Assembly (NCBI GenBank): GCA_947626545.1
Contig: CANQSS010000002.1
Span: forward strand, 59,500-123,499
From: an uncultured Akkermansia sp.
GTDB lineage: Bacteria > Verrucomicrobiota > Verrucomicrobiia > Verrucomicrobiales > Akkermansiaceae
Length of the DNA: 64,000 bases
Direction: 5' to 3'
How positions within the stretch are numbered: position 1 is the first letter of the stretch; every line of letters starts with the position of its first letter. Position numbers and translations under genes: made by a program. Under the pieces are notes generated by a model, which was given only the letters and a program-made list of their open reading frames with translations, was not told the origin of the DNA and made no database searches. This document shows, one piece after another, positions 11,479 to 20,939 of this stretch.

Positions 11479-11951
11479 GCCTTTTCTATCCCGAAAAAGT
11501 CGCGCAGCACGCGGCGATACACTTCGCGTTTAAAATCCGGGAGCCAGTTGAGGTCAAACTGATCCGGTTGCACCCAGCGATACGAACAAAACTCTTTGTA
11601 ATCCAGCCAAGGTTCGGCGGCGTCATCGTGCATGCGGCACAGAAAATAATATTGCTCTTGTCCGGCGTAGGGAATGCCCCGCTTGCGCAGTACACGCTCG
11701 CGCTCAGCAGGCGGATAATCGTAACGGTACGGACCGTGCTCCTCCACGACATCGTACTCGTTCGGTCGGAATCCCGTCTCCTCCATTCCCTCGCGGCAGG
11801 CGGCGTCCATGGGAGATTCTCCCTTCTTGACCCCGCCCTGAGGGAATTGCCAGGCCCCTTGCGGCTTCACGCGCTCGCAGATGAGTACCTCCCCGTTGCT
11901 GCGGCGGTAAATGATAGCGGCGTTCGGGCGATACAATTCAGCGGAAGACAT
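11475..11951 (-). CDS. rppH: RNA pyrophosphohydrolase (Nudix)
   Basis: YRPNAAIIYRRSNGEVLICERVKPQGAWQFPQGGVKKGESPMDAACREGMEETGF (Nudix box). Confidence 0.9.
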   Translation of the reverse strand: MSSAELYRPNAAIIYRRSNGEVLICERVKPQGAWQFPQGGVKKGESPMDAACREGMEETGFRPNEYDVVEEHGPYRYDYPPAERERVLRKRGIPYAGQEQYYFLCRMHDDAAEPWLDYKEFCSYRWVQPDQFDLNWLPDFKREVYRRVLRDFFGIEKA

Positions 11952-11964
11952 GGGCGGACTCAGC

Positions 11965-13038
11965 TCAGAAAAACTTGCGCTTGCTCAGACGGGCGCGCAA
12001 CTCCTCCGCCTCGCGCTTGAGCGCCTGCATGGCCTTGAGCGCTTCCGGCAATTTACGCACTGCGGCCGATTGTTTCATGGCCTCCTTGAAGGGGGCGCTC
12101 GGCGAGCCCCAGTAGGCTTGCCCTCCCTCCAGATCGGACATCACCCCCGTGCGTGCTGCCAAGATCGCCTGGTCGCCAATATGCAGGTGTCCGGCGATCC
12201 CGCACTGAGCCGCGACGGTCACGTAGTTGCCCAGATGGGAACTGCCGGCCACGCCACTCTGGGAGACGATGACGGTGTGCTTGCCGACGGTGACGTTGTG
12301 CCCGATTTGCACGAGGTTATCAATTTTGGAGCCCTCGCCGATGACGGTACGACCGAAGCGGGCGCGATCGATGGTGGTGTTGGCGCCGATATCGACGTGA
12401 TCCTCAACAACCACGATACCCACCTGATCCACGGTCTCGTAGCGCCCGGTCTCTTTGTTGAGCAAAAAGCCGAATCCATCCGATCCGATGACGGCGCCGG
12501 GCTGGATCACCACGTGATTACCGATCACGCAGCGTTCGCGAACCACCACACGCGCATACAGGCGGCAGTGCTCGCCAATGCTCGCATACTTGCCGATCAC
12601 GCAGCCCGGGCCAATGTCCGAACCCGCGCCGATGCTCGCCCCGGCTTCAATAACGGCCCCGGCTTGCACACGCACCTTGGTCGCATCCACCTGCGCTGTG
12701 GGGTCCACCACGGCGCTCGGGTGCACTCCCGGCTCAAAATCATTGCCCACTTTTAGGAAAGCATCCACCAGCGCATTGAAGGCGAGTGATGGATTTTCCA
12801 CCTCGATGAGCGCCACTCCCTCCGGCTTATCCGGCACTCCCTGCGGCACCAGCACCAGTGCCGCTTTCGTCCCCAAATAATCCTTGTAGTACTTTTCGTT
12901 GCCCAAGAAGGATACCTCTCCGGTTCCGGCCTCGGCCAATGTCGCAACTCCAGTTATCGCCGGCACTTCCTCCGCCCGATTCGGCTGAACCAATACACCG
13001 CCGGTGAGTTGCAGGATATCCGCTGCGGAGAGAGTCAT
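11965..13038 (-). CDS. lpxD: UDP-3-O-(3-hydroxyacyl)glucosamine N-acyltransferase
   Basis: Left-handed beta-helix hexapeptides ...GVHPSAVVDPTAQVDATKVRVQAGAVIEAGASIGAGSDIGPGCVIG...DGFGFLLNKE...; start taken at MTLSAADI. Confidence 0.92.
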   Translation of the reverse strand: MTLSAADILQLTGGVLVQPNRAEEVPAITGVATLAEAGTGEVSFLGNEKYYKDYLGTKAALVLVPQGVPDKPEGVALIEVENPSLAFNALVDAFLKVGNDFEPGVHPSAVVDPTAQVDATKVRVQAGAVIEAGASIGAGSDIGPGCVIGKYASIGEHCRLYARVVVRERCVIGNHVVIQPGAVIGSDGFGFLLNKETGRYETVDQVGIVVVEDHVDIGANTTIDRARFGRTVIGEGSKIDNLVQIGHNVTVGKHTVIVSQSGVAGSSHLGNYVTVAAQCGIAGHLHIGDQAILAARTGVMSDLEGGQAYWGSPSAPFKEAMKQSAAVRKLPEALKAMQALKREAEELRARLSKRKFF

Positions 13039-13059
13039 GCGCGGAGCCTTTTTTCTACA

Positions 13060-13106
13060 AAAAAAAATCGGCGGCGGGGAATCGTACATGACCGATTTCC
13101 CCGCCG
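13060..13106 (-). terminator. Rho-independent terminator after the OmpH/Skp gene
   Basis: Minus strand CGGCGGGGAAATCGG...CGATTCCCCGCCGCCGATTTTTTTTTG: GC stem plus T tract. Confidence 0.75.
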
Positions 13107-13119
13107 TCCGGATTCAACT

Positions 13120-13812
13120 TTACTTAGCAGCCGGAGCCGCTCCGTCTCCGCTGGCTGCCCCCTCAGCAGATTGCTCAGAGGCGCTCTGCTGCACGGCATT
13201 GCGAACCTTCTGCAGCTCTGCCTGCGCGTCAAAACCTGCCGGAGCGTCCGCATTCAAACGCTTGATGACCTTCTCGGAGATATCCATGCTCGGCTTCACA
13301 TACGGGAAAACGCGTCCCCCCGGAGTCTGGCTGGTCGCAGACGAGTCGATCACAAAATCCACACCCTCTTCAGCAGCCACCGTCTGCACTACCTCGTGCA
13401 TCTCCCGAGCCAGCAGCGCAGTCATGCGAAGCCTCATGTCGTTGATCGCAAGCTGACGACGCTTCACAAAGGTGTCAAACTCCTGTCGCTCTGCATCATA
13501 CTCATTCTTCACAGAAGAAAATTGCTCGCGCAACTTCTTCGTCGCAGCCTCCGAAAGCGTGGGGTCTGCCTGCTTCTGGATGCCCACCAGTTTCTGCTCA
13601 AGCGCCTTGACCTTCTCCTGACGCGTGGTGATTTCCTCGCGTATGGCATCTATCTGCTTGCGCAGGTCGTTCTCTGCATCCACACGCTTGTAAAACATGA
13701 TATGCAGCTCACTCATATTCACAGAGGCAATCTTTACCTCCGCTGCAGCCGTTGCCACCAGAGAGCTGATAACAACAGCCAGTACCGACAGTGTAGTAGC
13801 GAACTTCTTCAT
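13120..13812 (-). CDS. OmpH/Skp family periplasmic chaperone
   Basis: MKKFATTLSVLAVVISSLVATAAAEVKIASVNMSELHIMFYKRVDAENDLRKQIDAIREEI...; coiled-coil and position upstream of lpxD. Confidence 0.8.
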   Translation of the reverse strand: MKKFATTLSVLAVVISSLVATAAAEVKIASVNMSELHIMFYKRVDAENDLRKQIDAIREEITTRQEKVKALEQKLVGIQKQADPTLSEAATKKLREQFSSVKNEYDAERQEFDTFVKRRQLAINDMRLRMTALLAREMHEVVQTVAAEEGVDFVIDSSATSQTPGGRVFPYVKPSMDISEKVIKRLNADAPAGFDAQAELQKVRNAVQQSASEQSAEGAASGDGAAPAAK

Positions 13813-13908
13813 AGTGATACGAAAGATCGTTAAGTGCGACCATTCTACACAAAACATCCCCGACAGTCAAGCACGGCTTGCGAAAGTTGTTCAAATTTAT
13901 GTCATACC

Positions 13909-14420
13909 GCCCACATCCGGCCCAAGAAAAAGCACCCCCAAGAGATAGTTAACGGCACATCATGCAGCATAAACCGTTGGTTATTTACGATTTACGATTT
14001 ACGATTTACGATTTGGGGAGTTCGCGCGCCTGCGGCACGAGGAAGCGGAGCAAGGGAGAGCGGAATGTGATGAAGCCGTGCGTGGGGGTGGTTAGAAAGG
14101 GGCGGAGGCGCCTAGCGCCGCCTATGTACAATTTGGAAAATTCGCGCGCCTGCGGTGCGGAGAAGCGGAGCGAATGCAGAGCGGAATCGTCAATGGTTTG
14201 ACATCTTGTCGGGCTTACTTCCGTTACCTCTCTCAAATGCGTTTGCCTTGAAGCACCCCCAAAGTTGTAATTGACTTTGCAGCCGCCAGCCGTTTTCCCG
14301 CCGCTTTGTAACTACGTCCGTGCGTAGCTTGATGAATCTCCGTTCGTTCCAGCTTTGCATCCCCGCGCCTCAGGCGTGCTAAATTTGCAAATCGTAAATC
14401 GTAAATCGTAAATGCTCAAC
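13909..14420. repeat. Dispersed TIR/heptamer element copy d (composite)
   Basis: CCACATCCGGCCCAAGAAAAAGCACCCCCAAGAGATAGTTAACGGCACATCATGCAGCATAAACCGTTGGTT then atttacg array 13983-14014; internal tcaaatgcgtttgccttgaagcaccccc; right array 14388-14413. Confidence 0.8.
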
Positions 14421-15081
14421 GTGTTTGCTCATCCACTCGTCCATCGCGAATCGTGAGCACCCGGTCGCCACGGGCGGCGATCTGGGCATCATGGGTCACG
14501 ATAACAAGAGTTTTCCCGCACTCATCCGCCAAAGAAAAAAGCAAATCGAGTATCTGCGCACCGTTGCGCGAATCGAGGTTGCCGGTCGGCTCATCTGCGA
14601 AAATGATAGCAGGATCGTGAGCAAGCGCGCGGACGATGGCGACGCGCTGTTGCTCGCCGCCGGAGAGCTCGGAGGGAAGGTGGTGCAGCCGATCCGCCAG
14701 CCCCACGCGCTCGAGGAGAGCGAGGACGCGTTCCGTGGCCTCCTGCCCTGCAACAGCGGTGGCGAGGGAGGCATTTTCCAACGCCGTAAGCTCGGGCATG
14801 AGCATGTAGTTCTGGAAGATGAACCCCATGGTCTTGTTGCGGAAGAGGGCGCGGCGACGCAATGAAAGCGCGTAAATGTCCTGTCCATCCACAAACACAC
14901 TCCCCTGCTGCGGCTGCTCCAAGCCGGCCAGTGTGTACATGAGTGTGGTTTTTCCCGCACCGCTCGGCCCGCAAAGAAACACCTTTTCACGCGGCGCAAT
15001 GCACAGGCTCAGGCCGTGCAATACCTCCACCGTCCTAGAACTGATGGAATAGCTCCGGTGCAAGTTGACAGCCCGAATCAT
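14416..15081 (-). CDS. ABC transporter ATP-binding protein, LolD-like
   Basis: VFLCGPSGAGKTTLMYTLAGLEQPQQGSV...LPSELSGGEQQRVAIVRALAHDPAIIFADEPTGNLDS. Confidence 0.85.
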   Translation of the reverse strand: MIRAVNLHRSYSISSRTVEVLHGLSLCIAPREKVFLCGPSGAGKTTLMYTLAGLEQPQQGSVFVDGQDIYALSLRRRALFRNKTMGFIFQNYMLMPELTALENASLATAVAGQEATERVLALLERVGLADRLHHLPSELSGGEQQRVAIVRALAHDPAIIFADEPTGNLDSRNGAQILDLLFSLADECGKTLVIVTHDAQIAARGDRVLTIRDGRVDEQTR

Positions 15082-15938
15082 GAACGAACGATGATTTGGA
15101 GGTTGTCAATGAGCCGAACTTCCCCAAAAAACACCGCTGCGGCCAACACCGCCGGCTGCTCCCCGGCCGCCTCATCATCCAACGTCTGCAGCGTCTGCGG
15201 ATGCACCAAATGCACATAATCCACCCTCACCCCCGGCAGGGTTTCCAACTGCTCCACCACATCGCGACACACCGCACCGGCAGTAGCCCCTTTGCGAAAG
15301 GCGTCAGCTGCCTGTTCCAGGGCGGCATGCAGCCGGGGCGCCTGCGTGCGCTGCTCGGGCGTAAGCCGCACATTGCGACTGGAAACAGCCAGACCATCCG
15401 CCTCGCGAACGATCGGAGCCGCGTGCAGAGCGACAGGAAAATCCAAGTCTCGCACAAGGCGGCGCAGCACGATGAGCTGCTGAAAATCCTTTTCGCCGAA
15501 GATGGCATCCGTAGGCTGCACCAGATTAAAAAGTTTGGCCACCACGAGACACACACCGTCAAAGTGACCCGGCCGACTCGCCCCGCACAGCACAGTAGAA
15601 AGCGCTGACTCGTGCAGAGAAATGCTCCGATCCTCGCAGTACATTTGCTCCGTATTCGGCATAAAAAGCACATCCACCCCGCAATTTTCACATATTTCAG
15701 CATCCTGTTCCGGAGTGCGCGGATAGGTTGCCAAATCCGATGCTTGGTTAAACTGCACGGGATTCAAAAAAACTGATGCTACCACACATCCCTGTTCGCC
15801 GGCGAGCTCTCGCGCTTGTCGCAAGAGAGAGGCGTGCCCGGCATGCAGCGCGCCCATGGTGGGCACCAGCACGCGGGGACTAGCCGCATTCTTCGCCAAC
15901 GCTGCGCGCAACTCCCTCTTTGATGTTACGATCCGCAT
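15078..15938 (-). CDS. panC: Pantothenate synthetase
   Basis: MRIVTSKRELRAALAKNAASPRVLVPTMGALHAGHASLLRQARE...VASVFLNPVQFNQASDLATYPRTPEQD...DAIFGEKDFQQL; minus-strand TTGACA-N17-TATGCT-N6-ATG upstream supports this start. Confidence 0.93.
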   Translation of the reverse strand: MRIVTSKRELRAALAKNAASPRVLVPTMGALHAGHASLLRQARELAGEQGCVVASVFLNPVQFNQASDLATYPRTPEQDAEICENCGVDVLFMPNTEQMYCEDRSISLHESALSTVLCGASRPGHFDGVCLVVAKLFNLVQPTDAIFGEKDFQQLIVLRRLVRDLDFPVALHAAPIVREADGLAVSSRNVRLTPEQRTQAPRLHAALEQAADAFRKGATAGAVCRDVVEQLETLPGVRVDYVHLVHPQTLQTLDDEAAGEQPAVLAAAVFFGEVRLIDNLQIIVRS

Positions 15939-15991
15939 GCCGTCAGCATAGCTGCCGGGTGACAAAATGTCAATGAGAATATCCACAGCAA

Positions 15992-16450
15992 CCACATCTG
16001 TCCCAAGAAAAAACACCCCCAATAGGTGGGTAACGGCACATCATGTAGCATAAGCCGTTGGTTATTTACGATTTACGATTTACGATTTACGATTTGGCCA
16101 AGCCATGAACCTGGTTTCGCATGATTCGCACCCCTTTCGAACCAACAACCTTGTACGATTTGGCCAAGCCATGAACCTGGTTTCGCATGATTCGCGCCCC
16201 TTTCGAACCAACAACCTTGTACGATTTGGCCAAGCCATAAACCTGGCTTCGCATAATTCGCGCCCCTTTCGAACCAACAACCTTGTACGATTTGGCCAAG
16301 CCATGAACCTGGCTTCACATGATTCGCACCCCTTTCGAACCAACAACCTTGTATGATTTTCCCCGCCACCTTTGCTTACGCTCCGCATTTCCCGCGCCGC
16401 AGGCGCGCTATAATCCAAATCGTAAATCGTAAATCGTAAATCGTAAATGA
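15992..16450. repeat. Dispersed TIR/heptamer element copy e, with internal 66-bp tandem repeat
   Basis: Left TIR ccacatctgtcccaagaaaaaacacccccaataggtgggtaacggcacatcatgtagcataagccgttggtt; atttacg array; right array 16417-16448. Confidence 0.88.
16091..16354. repeat. Four tandem copies of a 66-bp unit
   Basis: gatttggccaagccatgaacctggtttcgcatgattcgc(a/g)cccctttcgaaccaacaaccttgtac; unit starts at 16091, 16157, 16223, 16289, with the next partial at 16355. Confidence 0.95.
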
Positions 16451-16528
16451 CAACAATCTGCTTGCCAATCAGGCGTTTCTCTGCTAAAAGTATCGCACGC
16501 CCCGCCTCAGCGGGCATCCTTCGCTCCC

Positions 16529-17554
16529 ATGGGCCTTCCTTTCTTCAGTAAACTGCGCCACCATAGACAGCACCTGCGTCTCATCAAGAACGAACTGCAG
16601 CGTGTTCGCGAGAAAATTGCCGCGCAAGCAGCCGATTTTCAACCGCATGTTCGCGGGTACCTGGCGCAACTGTGCATGGGGCGAGGCAAAATGATACGCC
16701 CCGGGTTGGTGCTGCTCACAGCGGCTGCAACCGGCGGCATCAAAGAGGAACACATATCCTTTGCCGCTCTGCTGGAAATGCTGCACATGGCTTCATTGGT
16801 GCACGATGATGTGCTGGACAAGGCCGATGTGCGCCGTGACCGCCCCACACCGAACGCGCTGTGGGGGAATGAGCTGGCCGTGCTGCTGGGCGACACCATG
16901 CTAGCGCAGGCGATGGTGCTCGGCACTCGTATTGGGGATATACGCTTCAACCAGCGTATGGCTTTGTCCACTCGTGATTTATGCGAGGGAGAGGTGGAGC
17001 AATCCACCCGCCTGTGGGATGTCAACATGACGCGCTCGGAATACTACGAAATTATCCGTAAAAAAACGGCCACTCTTTTTGCCATGGCCATGAGCGGCGC
17101 CGCTATGCTGCAAGGCATGGAGGACGAGATGGTGGAGCACCTTAACCGCATGGGCACTCTTCTTGGTATCTCATACCAAATCTACGATGATTGCTTGGAT
17201 CTGCTGGGCGTGGATGAACAAGCCGGCAAGACACTAGGCACAGATGTGCAGAAGGGTAAGCTGACCCTGCCGATTTTCTTCCTCATGGAGTCGGATAACG
17301 AGGACATCGCCGCTGAGGTGCGTGATGCCGTGGAAAACCGGAGCGGATTCGACTTGCAGCGCTTGCGCCAGACGGAAAGTTTCCACGTGGCAATGCAGCT
17401 CTCGGTGAACGAGGCTCTCTCCCGCAACGAAGAGGCGCGGGAGGTGTTGTGGCTCCTGCCGGAAACCTCCGCCCGCGAGGCTCTGGCCGAAACCACCTAC
17501 CGTCTGGATGAAATGTTGCAGGAATGCTGCAACGGAACACTGATACTCTCATGA
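16529..17554 (+). CDS. Polyprenyl diphosphate synthase (IspB-like)
   Basis: LVHDDVLDKADVRRDRPTPN and YDDCLDLLG Asp-rich motifs; GRGKMIRPGLVLL. Confidence 0.88.
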   Translation: MGLPFFSKLRHHRQHLRLIKNELQRVREKIAAQAADFQPHVRGYLAQLCMGRGKMIRPGLVLLTAAATGGIKEEHISFAALLEMLHMASLVHDDVLDKADVRRDRPTPNALWGNELAVLLGDTMLAQAMVLGTRIGDIRFNQRMALSTRDLCEGEVEQSTRLWDVNMTRSEYYEIIRKKTATLFAMAMSGAAMLQGMEDEMVEHLNRMGTLLGISYQIYDDCLDLLGVDEQAGKTLGTDVQKGKLTLPIFFLMESDNEDIAAEVRDAVENRSGFDLQRLRQTESFHVAMQLSVNEALSRNEEAREVLWLLPETSAREALAETTYRLDEMLQECCNGTLILS

Positions 17555-18384
17555 CAACAAACGAAAGGTGCGCCCTGCGACCGGAATTGATGCTTCCCAA
17601 ACTGCCGGAGTCCGCAGAGGATCTTTGGGAAAAGGTAGTGAGCAACGCCTGGGAAGAAGCAGGCAAGGAAGCGCGACTCGCCGGCATGCTCGAAGAAATC
17701 GTACTCTCTCGCTCCGGTCTGCAAAACGCGATAGCTGTGCGTCTGGCACAACGACTCACTTGCCCTTACTTCACTCGAGAAGAGTGGGAAGAGCTTTTCA
17801 ACGCCGAGATCGAGGAGCATCCCCAGATCATCCCGGCTATGGTAGCGGATTTGTACGCTGTGGTGCACCGCGACCCAGCCAGCCACTCCCCGCTTACCCC
17901 CCTGCTCTTTTTCAAGGGATTCCACGCTCTGTGCGCCTACCGTTTCGCCCACACGCTCTGGGAGCAGGGACGCCAGCTGCCCGCCCTCATGCTGCAGAGC
18001 GTGACCAGCGAGGTCTTCGGCATCGACATTCACCCTGCGGCGCAAATCGGCTGCGGTATCATGCTTGACCACGGCACCGGCATCGTCATCGGTGAAACGG
18101 CTATCGTGGAAAACAACGTTTCCATGTTGCACGAGGTGACGCTGGGTGGCACCGGTAAGGAGTTTTGCGACCGCCATCCCGTGGTGCGCACGGGTGTGAT
18201 GATCGGCGCGGGCGCAAAAGTGCTGGGGCGTGTCGAGATCGGCGAGTGCGCCAAAATTGCCGCCTCCTCCGTGGTTCTGGATGATGTGAGCCCGCACACG
18301 ACAGTGGCCGGCGTGCCCGCAGTGGTGGTGGGCGCTCCCGGAGAGGACGAACCTGCATTCTGCATGCAGCAAAGCATCCACTAA
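17551..18384 (+). CDS. cysE: Serine O-acetyltransferase
   Basis: SEVFGIDIHPAAQIGCGIMLDHGTGIVIGETAIVENNVSMLHEVTLGGTGKEFCDRHPVVRTGVMIGAGAKVLG. Confidence 0.93.
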   Translation: MTTNERCALRPELMLPKLPESAEDLWEKVVSNAWEEAGKEARLAGMLEEIVLSRSGLQNAIAVRLAQRLTCPYFTREEWEELFNAEIEEHPQIIPAMVADLYAVVHRDPASHSPLTPLLFFKGFHALCAYRFAHTLWEQGRQLPALMLQSVTSEVFGIDIHPAAQIGCGIMLDHGTGIVIGETAIVENNVSMLHEVTLGGTGKEFCDRHPVVRTGVMIGAGAKVLGRVEIGECAKIAASSVVLDDVSPHTTVAGVPAVVVGAPGEDEPAFCMQQSIH

Positions 18385-18399
18385 CCTCTCTCTTTTTTC

Positions 18400-19980
18400 A
18401 TGCTCCGAGAGCTCCATCTGCGTCTGCCCCTGCCGCAGGCCGATTCTCCGGACGCCCGTTTGCGGGCCGCTGCTCGTGCACTGCGTTTGCCCCTGCGCCG
18501 CATCCACGGACTGCGCCTCCTCAAGGAGAGTCTCGACGCCCGTCAACGCACGATCTGCAAGCAGTTGCGCTGTCTTGTGGCGGTGGATGAGCCCCTGCCT
18601 CCCCCGACCCCTTTGCCTGCCTCCCCCTCACCGGCTCCGCAGGACGCCCCGCGCCTTATCATCGTGGGCAGTGGTCCGGCGGGTCTTTTTGCTGCTCTGC
18701 GTTGTTTGGAACTCGGGGTGCGTCCGGTCCTGCTGGAACGCGGCAAGGATGTGAGCGCACGACGCTTCGACCTGCGCCCCATTAACTGCGAGGGACGAGT
18801 ACCGATAGATTCCAATTACTGCTTCGGTGAGGGCGGCGCCGGGGCTTTCTCCGATGGTAAGTTATACACCCGCGCCACCAAACGTGGGGATGTGGCGGAA
18901 GTGTACCGCTACTTTGTAGCGTACGGCGCAAATCCCTCTATCCTGACGGATGCCCACCCGCACATCGGCTCGGATAAACTGCCGCGCATTATCCAATCGA
19001 TGCGCGCTGCCATCATCGCTGCCGGCGGAGAGGTGCATTTCGGCACGCGCGTGTGCGGCCTGCTGCGCAGTGCGGACGGCTCGCGGTTGCTCGGCGTGCG
19101 CAGCGTTGACGGTCGGGAATGGCAGGCAAACGCTGTCATTCTGGCGACCGGACACAGCGCTCGCGACATCTACCGCATGTTGGTGCAGGAGAAGTTGATG
19201 CTGGAGCGCAAAGCCTTCGCTGCCGGTGTGCGCATTGAACACCCTCAGGCTCTCATTGATGCCGCTCTCTACCATTTGCGCCCGGGACAGATACGCCCAC
19301 ACAACCTGCCCGCCGCGCGCTATACGCTATCCACTACCATCCGCGAGCGCGGGGTGCATTCCTTTTGCATGTGCCCGGGCGGTTTCATCGTGCCCGCTGC
19401 CACGGAAAACGATGAGGTCGTGGTGAACGGTATGTCGCTTTCCCGCCGAAGTTCTCCACTTGCTAATTCCGGCTTCGTGGTAACCGTCACCCCGGAGGAT
19501 ACGGACACTTTCGCGCGTGGGCACGGCGTTCTCTCCGGCATTGTTTGGCAAAAACAGCTGGAACAAGCTTCCGCCCGCGCCGGCGGCGGCGCCATGAAAG
19601 CTCCCGCCCAGCGTGTGCAGGATTTCCTGAATCGACGCACTTCGGTCTCTCTGCGCGCCTGTAACTACCGCCCCGGGATTACGCCGTACAACCTGTGGGA
19701 ACTGCTGCCGCGCGGCATCTGTGAGCGTATGGCAGAGGGCCTCCGCCTCTTTGAACGCAATATTCCCGGTTTCACCGGCGAAGATGCCTTGCTCATCGGC
19801 ACGGAAACGCGTACCAGCTCACCCGTACGTATTCCACGCAATTCTGACACCCTGCAGCACCCGCAACTCGCCGGGCTTTTCCCCTGCGCCGAAGGGGCCG
19901 GGTACGCCGGCGGCATTGTTTCCGCAGCGCTGGATGGCAGATTATGCGCCGAGGCTGCCGCAGCATACCTACACAGATGA
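18400..19980 (+). CDS. FAD-dependent oxidoreductase/dehydrogenase (uncharacterised, COG2509-like)
   Basis: RLIIVGSGPAGLFAALRCLELGVRPVLLERGKDVSARR...CFGEGGAGAFSDGKLYTR; ATGHSARD; FCMCPGGFIVPAA. Confidence 0.85.
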   Translation: MLRELHLRLPLPQADSPDARLRAAARALRLPLRRIHGLRLLKESLDARQRTICKQLRCLVAVDEPLPPPTPLPASPSPAPQDAPRLIIVGSGPAGLFAALRCLELGVRPVLLERGKDVSARRFDLRPINCEGRVPIDSNYCFGEGGAGAFSDGKLYTRATKRGDVAEVYRYFVAYGANPSILTDAHPHIGSDKLPRIIQSMRAAIIAAGGEVHFGTRVCGLLRSADGSRLLGVRSVDGREWQANAVILATGHSARDIYRMLVQEKLMLERKAFAAGVRIEHPQALIDAALYHLRPGQIRPHNLPAARYTLSTTIRERGVHSFCMCPGGFIVPAATENDEVVVNGMSLSRRSSPLANSGFVVTVTPEDTDTFARGHGVLSGIVWQKQLEQASARAGGGAMKAPAQRVQDFLNRRTSVSLRACNYRPGITPYNLWELLPRGICERMAEGLRLFERNIPGFTGEDALLIGTETRTSSPVRIPRNSDTLQHPQLAGLFPCAEGAGYAGGIVSAALDGRLCAEAAAAYLHR

Positions 19981-19997
19981 AGGCAGACGGAGCCTGC

Positions 19998-20238
19998 CTA
20001 TGTACGATGTACGATTTGGCCAAGCCGTGGACGCAGCTTCGCATGATTCGCGCCCCTTTCAAACCAACGACCTTGTATGATTTAGCCAAGCCATGGACAC
20101 GGCTTCGCATAATCCAGCACCTTTCGAACTACTACCTTGCGTAATTTTCCCCACCACCTTCGCTTACGCTCCGCAGTTCCGCGAGCCGGAGGCTCGCCAA
20201 ATTTCTAAATCGTAAATCGTAAATCGTAAATCATAAAT
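19998..20238. repeat. Dispersed element copy f
   Basis: aaggcagacggagcctgcctatgtacgatgtacgatttggccaagccgtggacg...; hairpin gcgagcc-gga-ggctcgc 20181-20197; aaatcgt array 20204-20236. Confidence 0.8.
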
Positions 20239-20242
20239 GGTA

Positions 20243-20935
20243 TCATTTTGCGTTCACCATCAACGTATAAATTCGCGAAAATTCCGCTAAATAGAGTGCG
20301 GGCTGCTGCGTCGAATGACTCCGCATTTCAGCTATGCGCCGCAATACCGCCGCCATCGACGTCGCCAGCGCACTGCGAAAATCCAGCAACGCCAGTAATT
20401 CGTGAGCCGCGCCTATCATGTAGCGCCGAGAGCTTCCCCTGGCACGTTTACCTGCCTGGGCCGGGTTTGCCAGCTGGAAATAATGATCGTGGTAATATAC
20501 GTTTTCCAGATGAAATTGACCTGACGCCACATATTCTGCGTCCATGCGCAGGCAGAGTTGGCAGATGAGCATCATCAACGTGCATAAATCCCGCGCCGAC
20601 AAACACCGCCCGTCACTCTGCATCATATCCAGCGGCTCGCCTTCCGGGCTTTCCTTGGCCACCATCCACGTCCCTTCCGCCTCCATCACCTCCAACACAC
20701 GCGACAGGTGTTCCCCTTGAAACCCGGCCTGGACTCGGGCGGTATCCAGAAAAAGCTCTACGTTGCGTTTGTCCCCCACGGCGCTTTTCCGCAGCACCTC
20801 CACCATCACTTCACGCCTCAAATCTCTCTGCTTCCCGCGGTACAGGATTGTATCACGCTCCTCCCTAATCACGGAGGTAAGCATATACTGCTCCCCCACG
20901 AGCATGGGTAAATCGTAAAAATCTGTTTTATCCAT
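20243..20935 (-). CDS. Protein-kinase-fold-like protein, probable pseudokinase
   Basis: MDKTDFYDLPMLVGEQYMLTSVIREERDTILYRGKQRDLRREVMVEVLRKS...YVASGQFHLENVYYHDHYFQLANPAQAGK reads like a kinase with the HRD and DFG positions changed. Confidence 0.5.
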   Translation of the reverse strand: MDKTDFYDLPMLVGEQYMLTSVIREERDTILYRGKQRDLRREVMVEVLRKSAVGDKRNVELFLDTARVQAGFQGEHLSRVLEVMEAEGTWMVAKESPEGEPLDMMQSDGRCLSARDLCTLMMLICQLCLRMDAEYVASGQFHLENVYYHDHYFQLANPAQAGKRARGSSRRYMIGAAHELLALLDFRSALATSMAAVLRRIAEMRSHSTQQPALYLAEFSRIYTLMVNAK

Positions 20936-20939
20936 GAAG

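Noticed and set aside
16091-16354. CRISPR array
   Set aside because: The 66-bp units are contiguous tandem copies without variable spacers and there are no cas genes nearby.
16080-16517. Repetitive proteins such as VGSKGARIMRSQVYGLAKSYK and IYDLRFTIYDLRF
   Set aside because: Translations of the 66-bp and heptamer DNA repeats, open on both strands and in several frames; not real genes.
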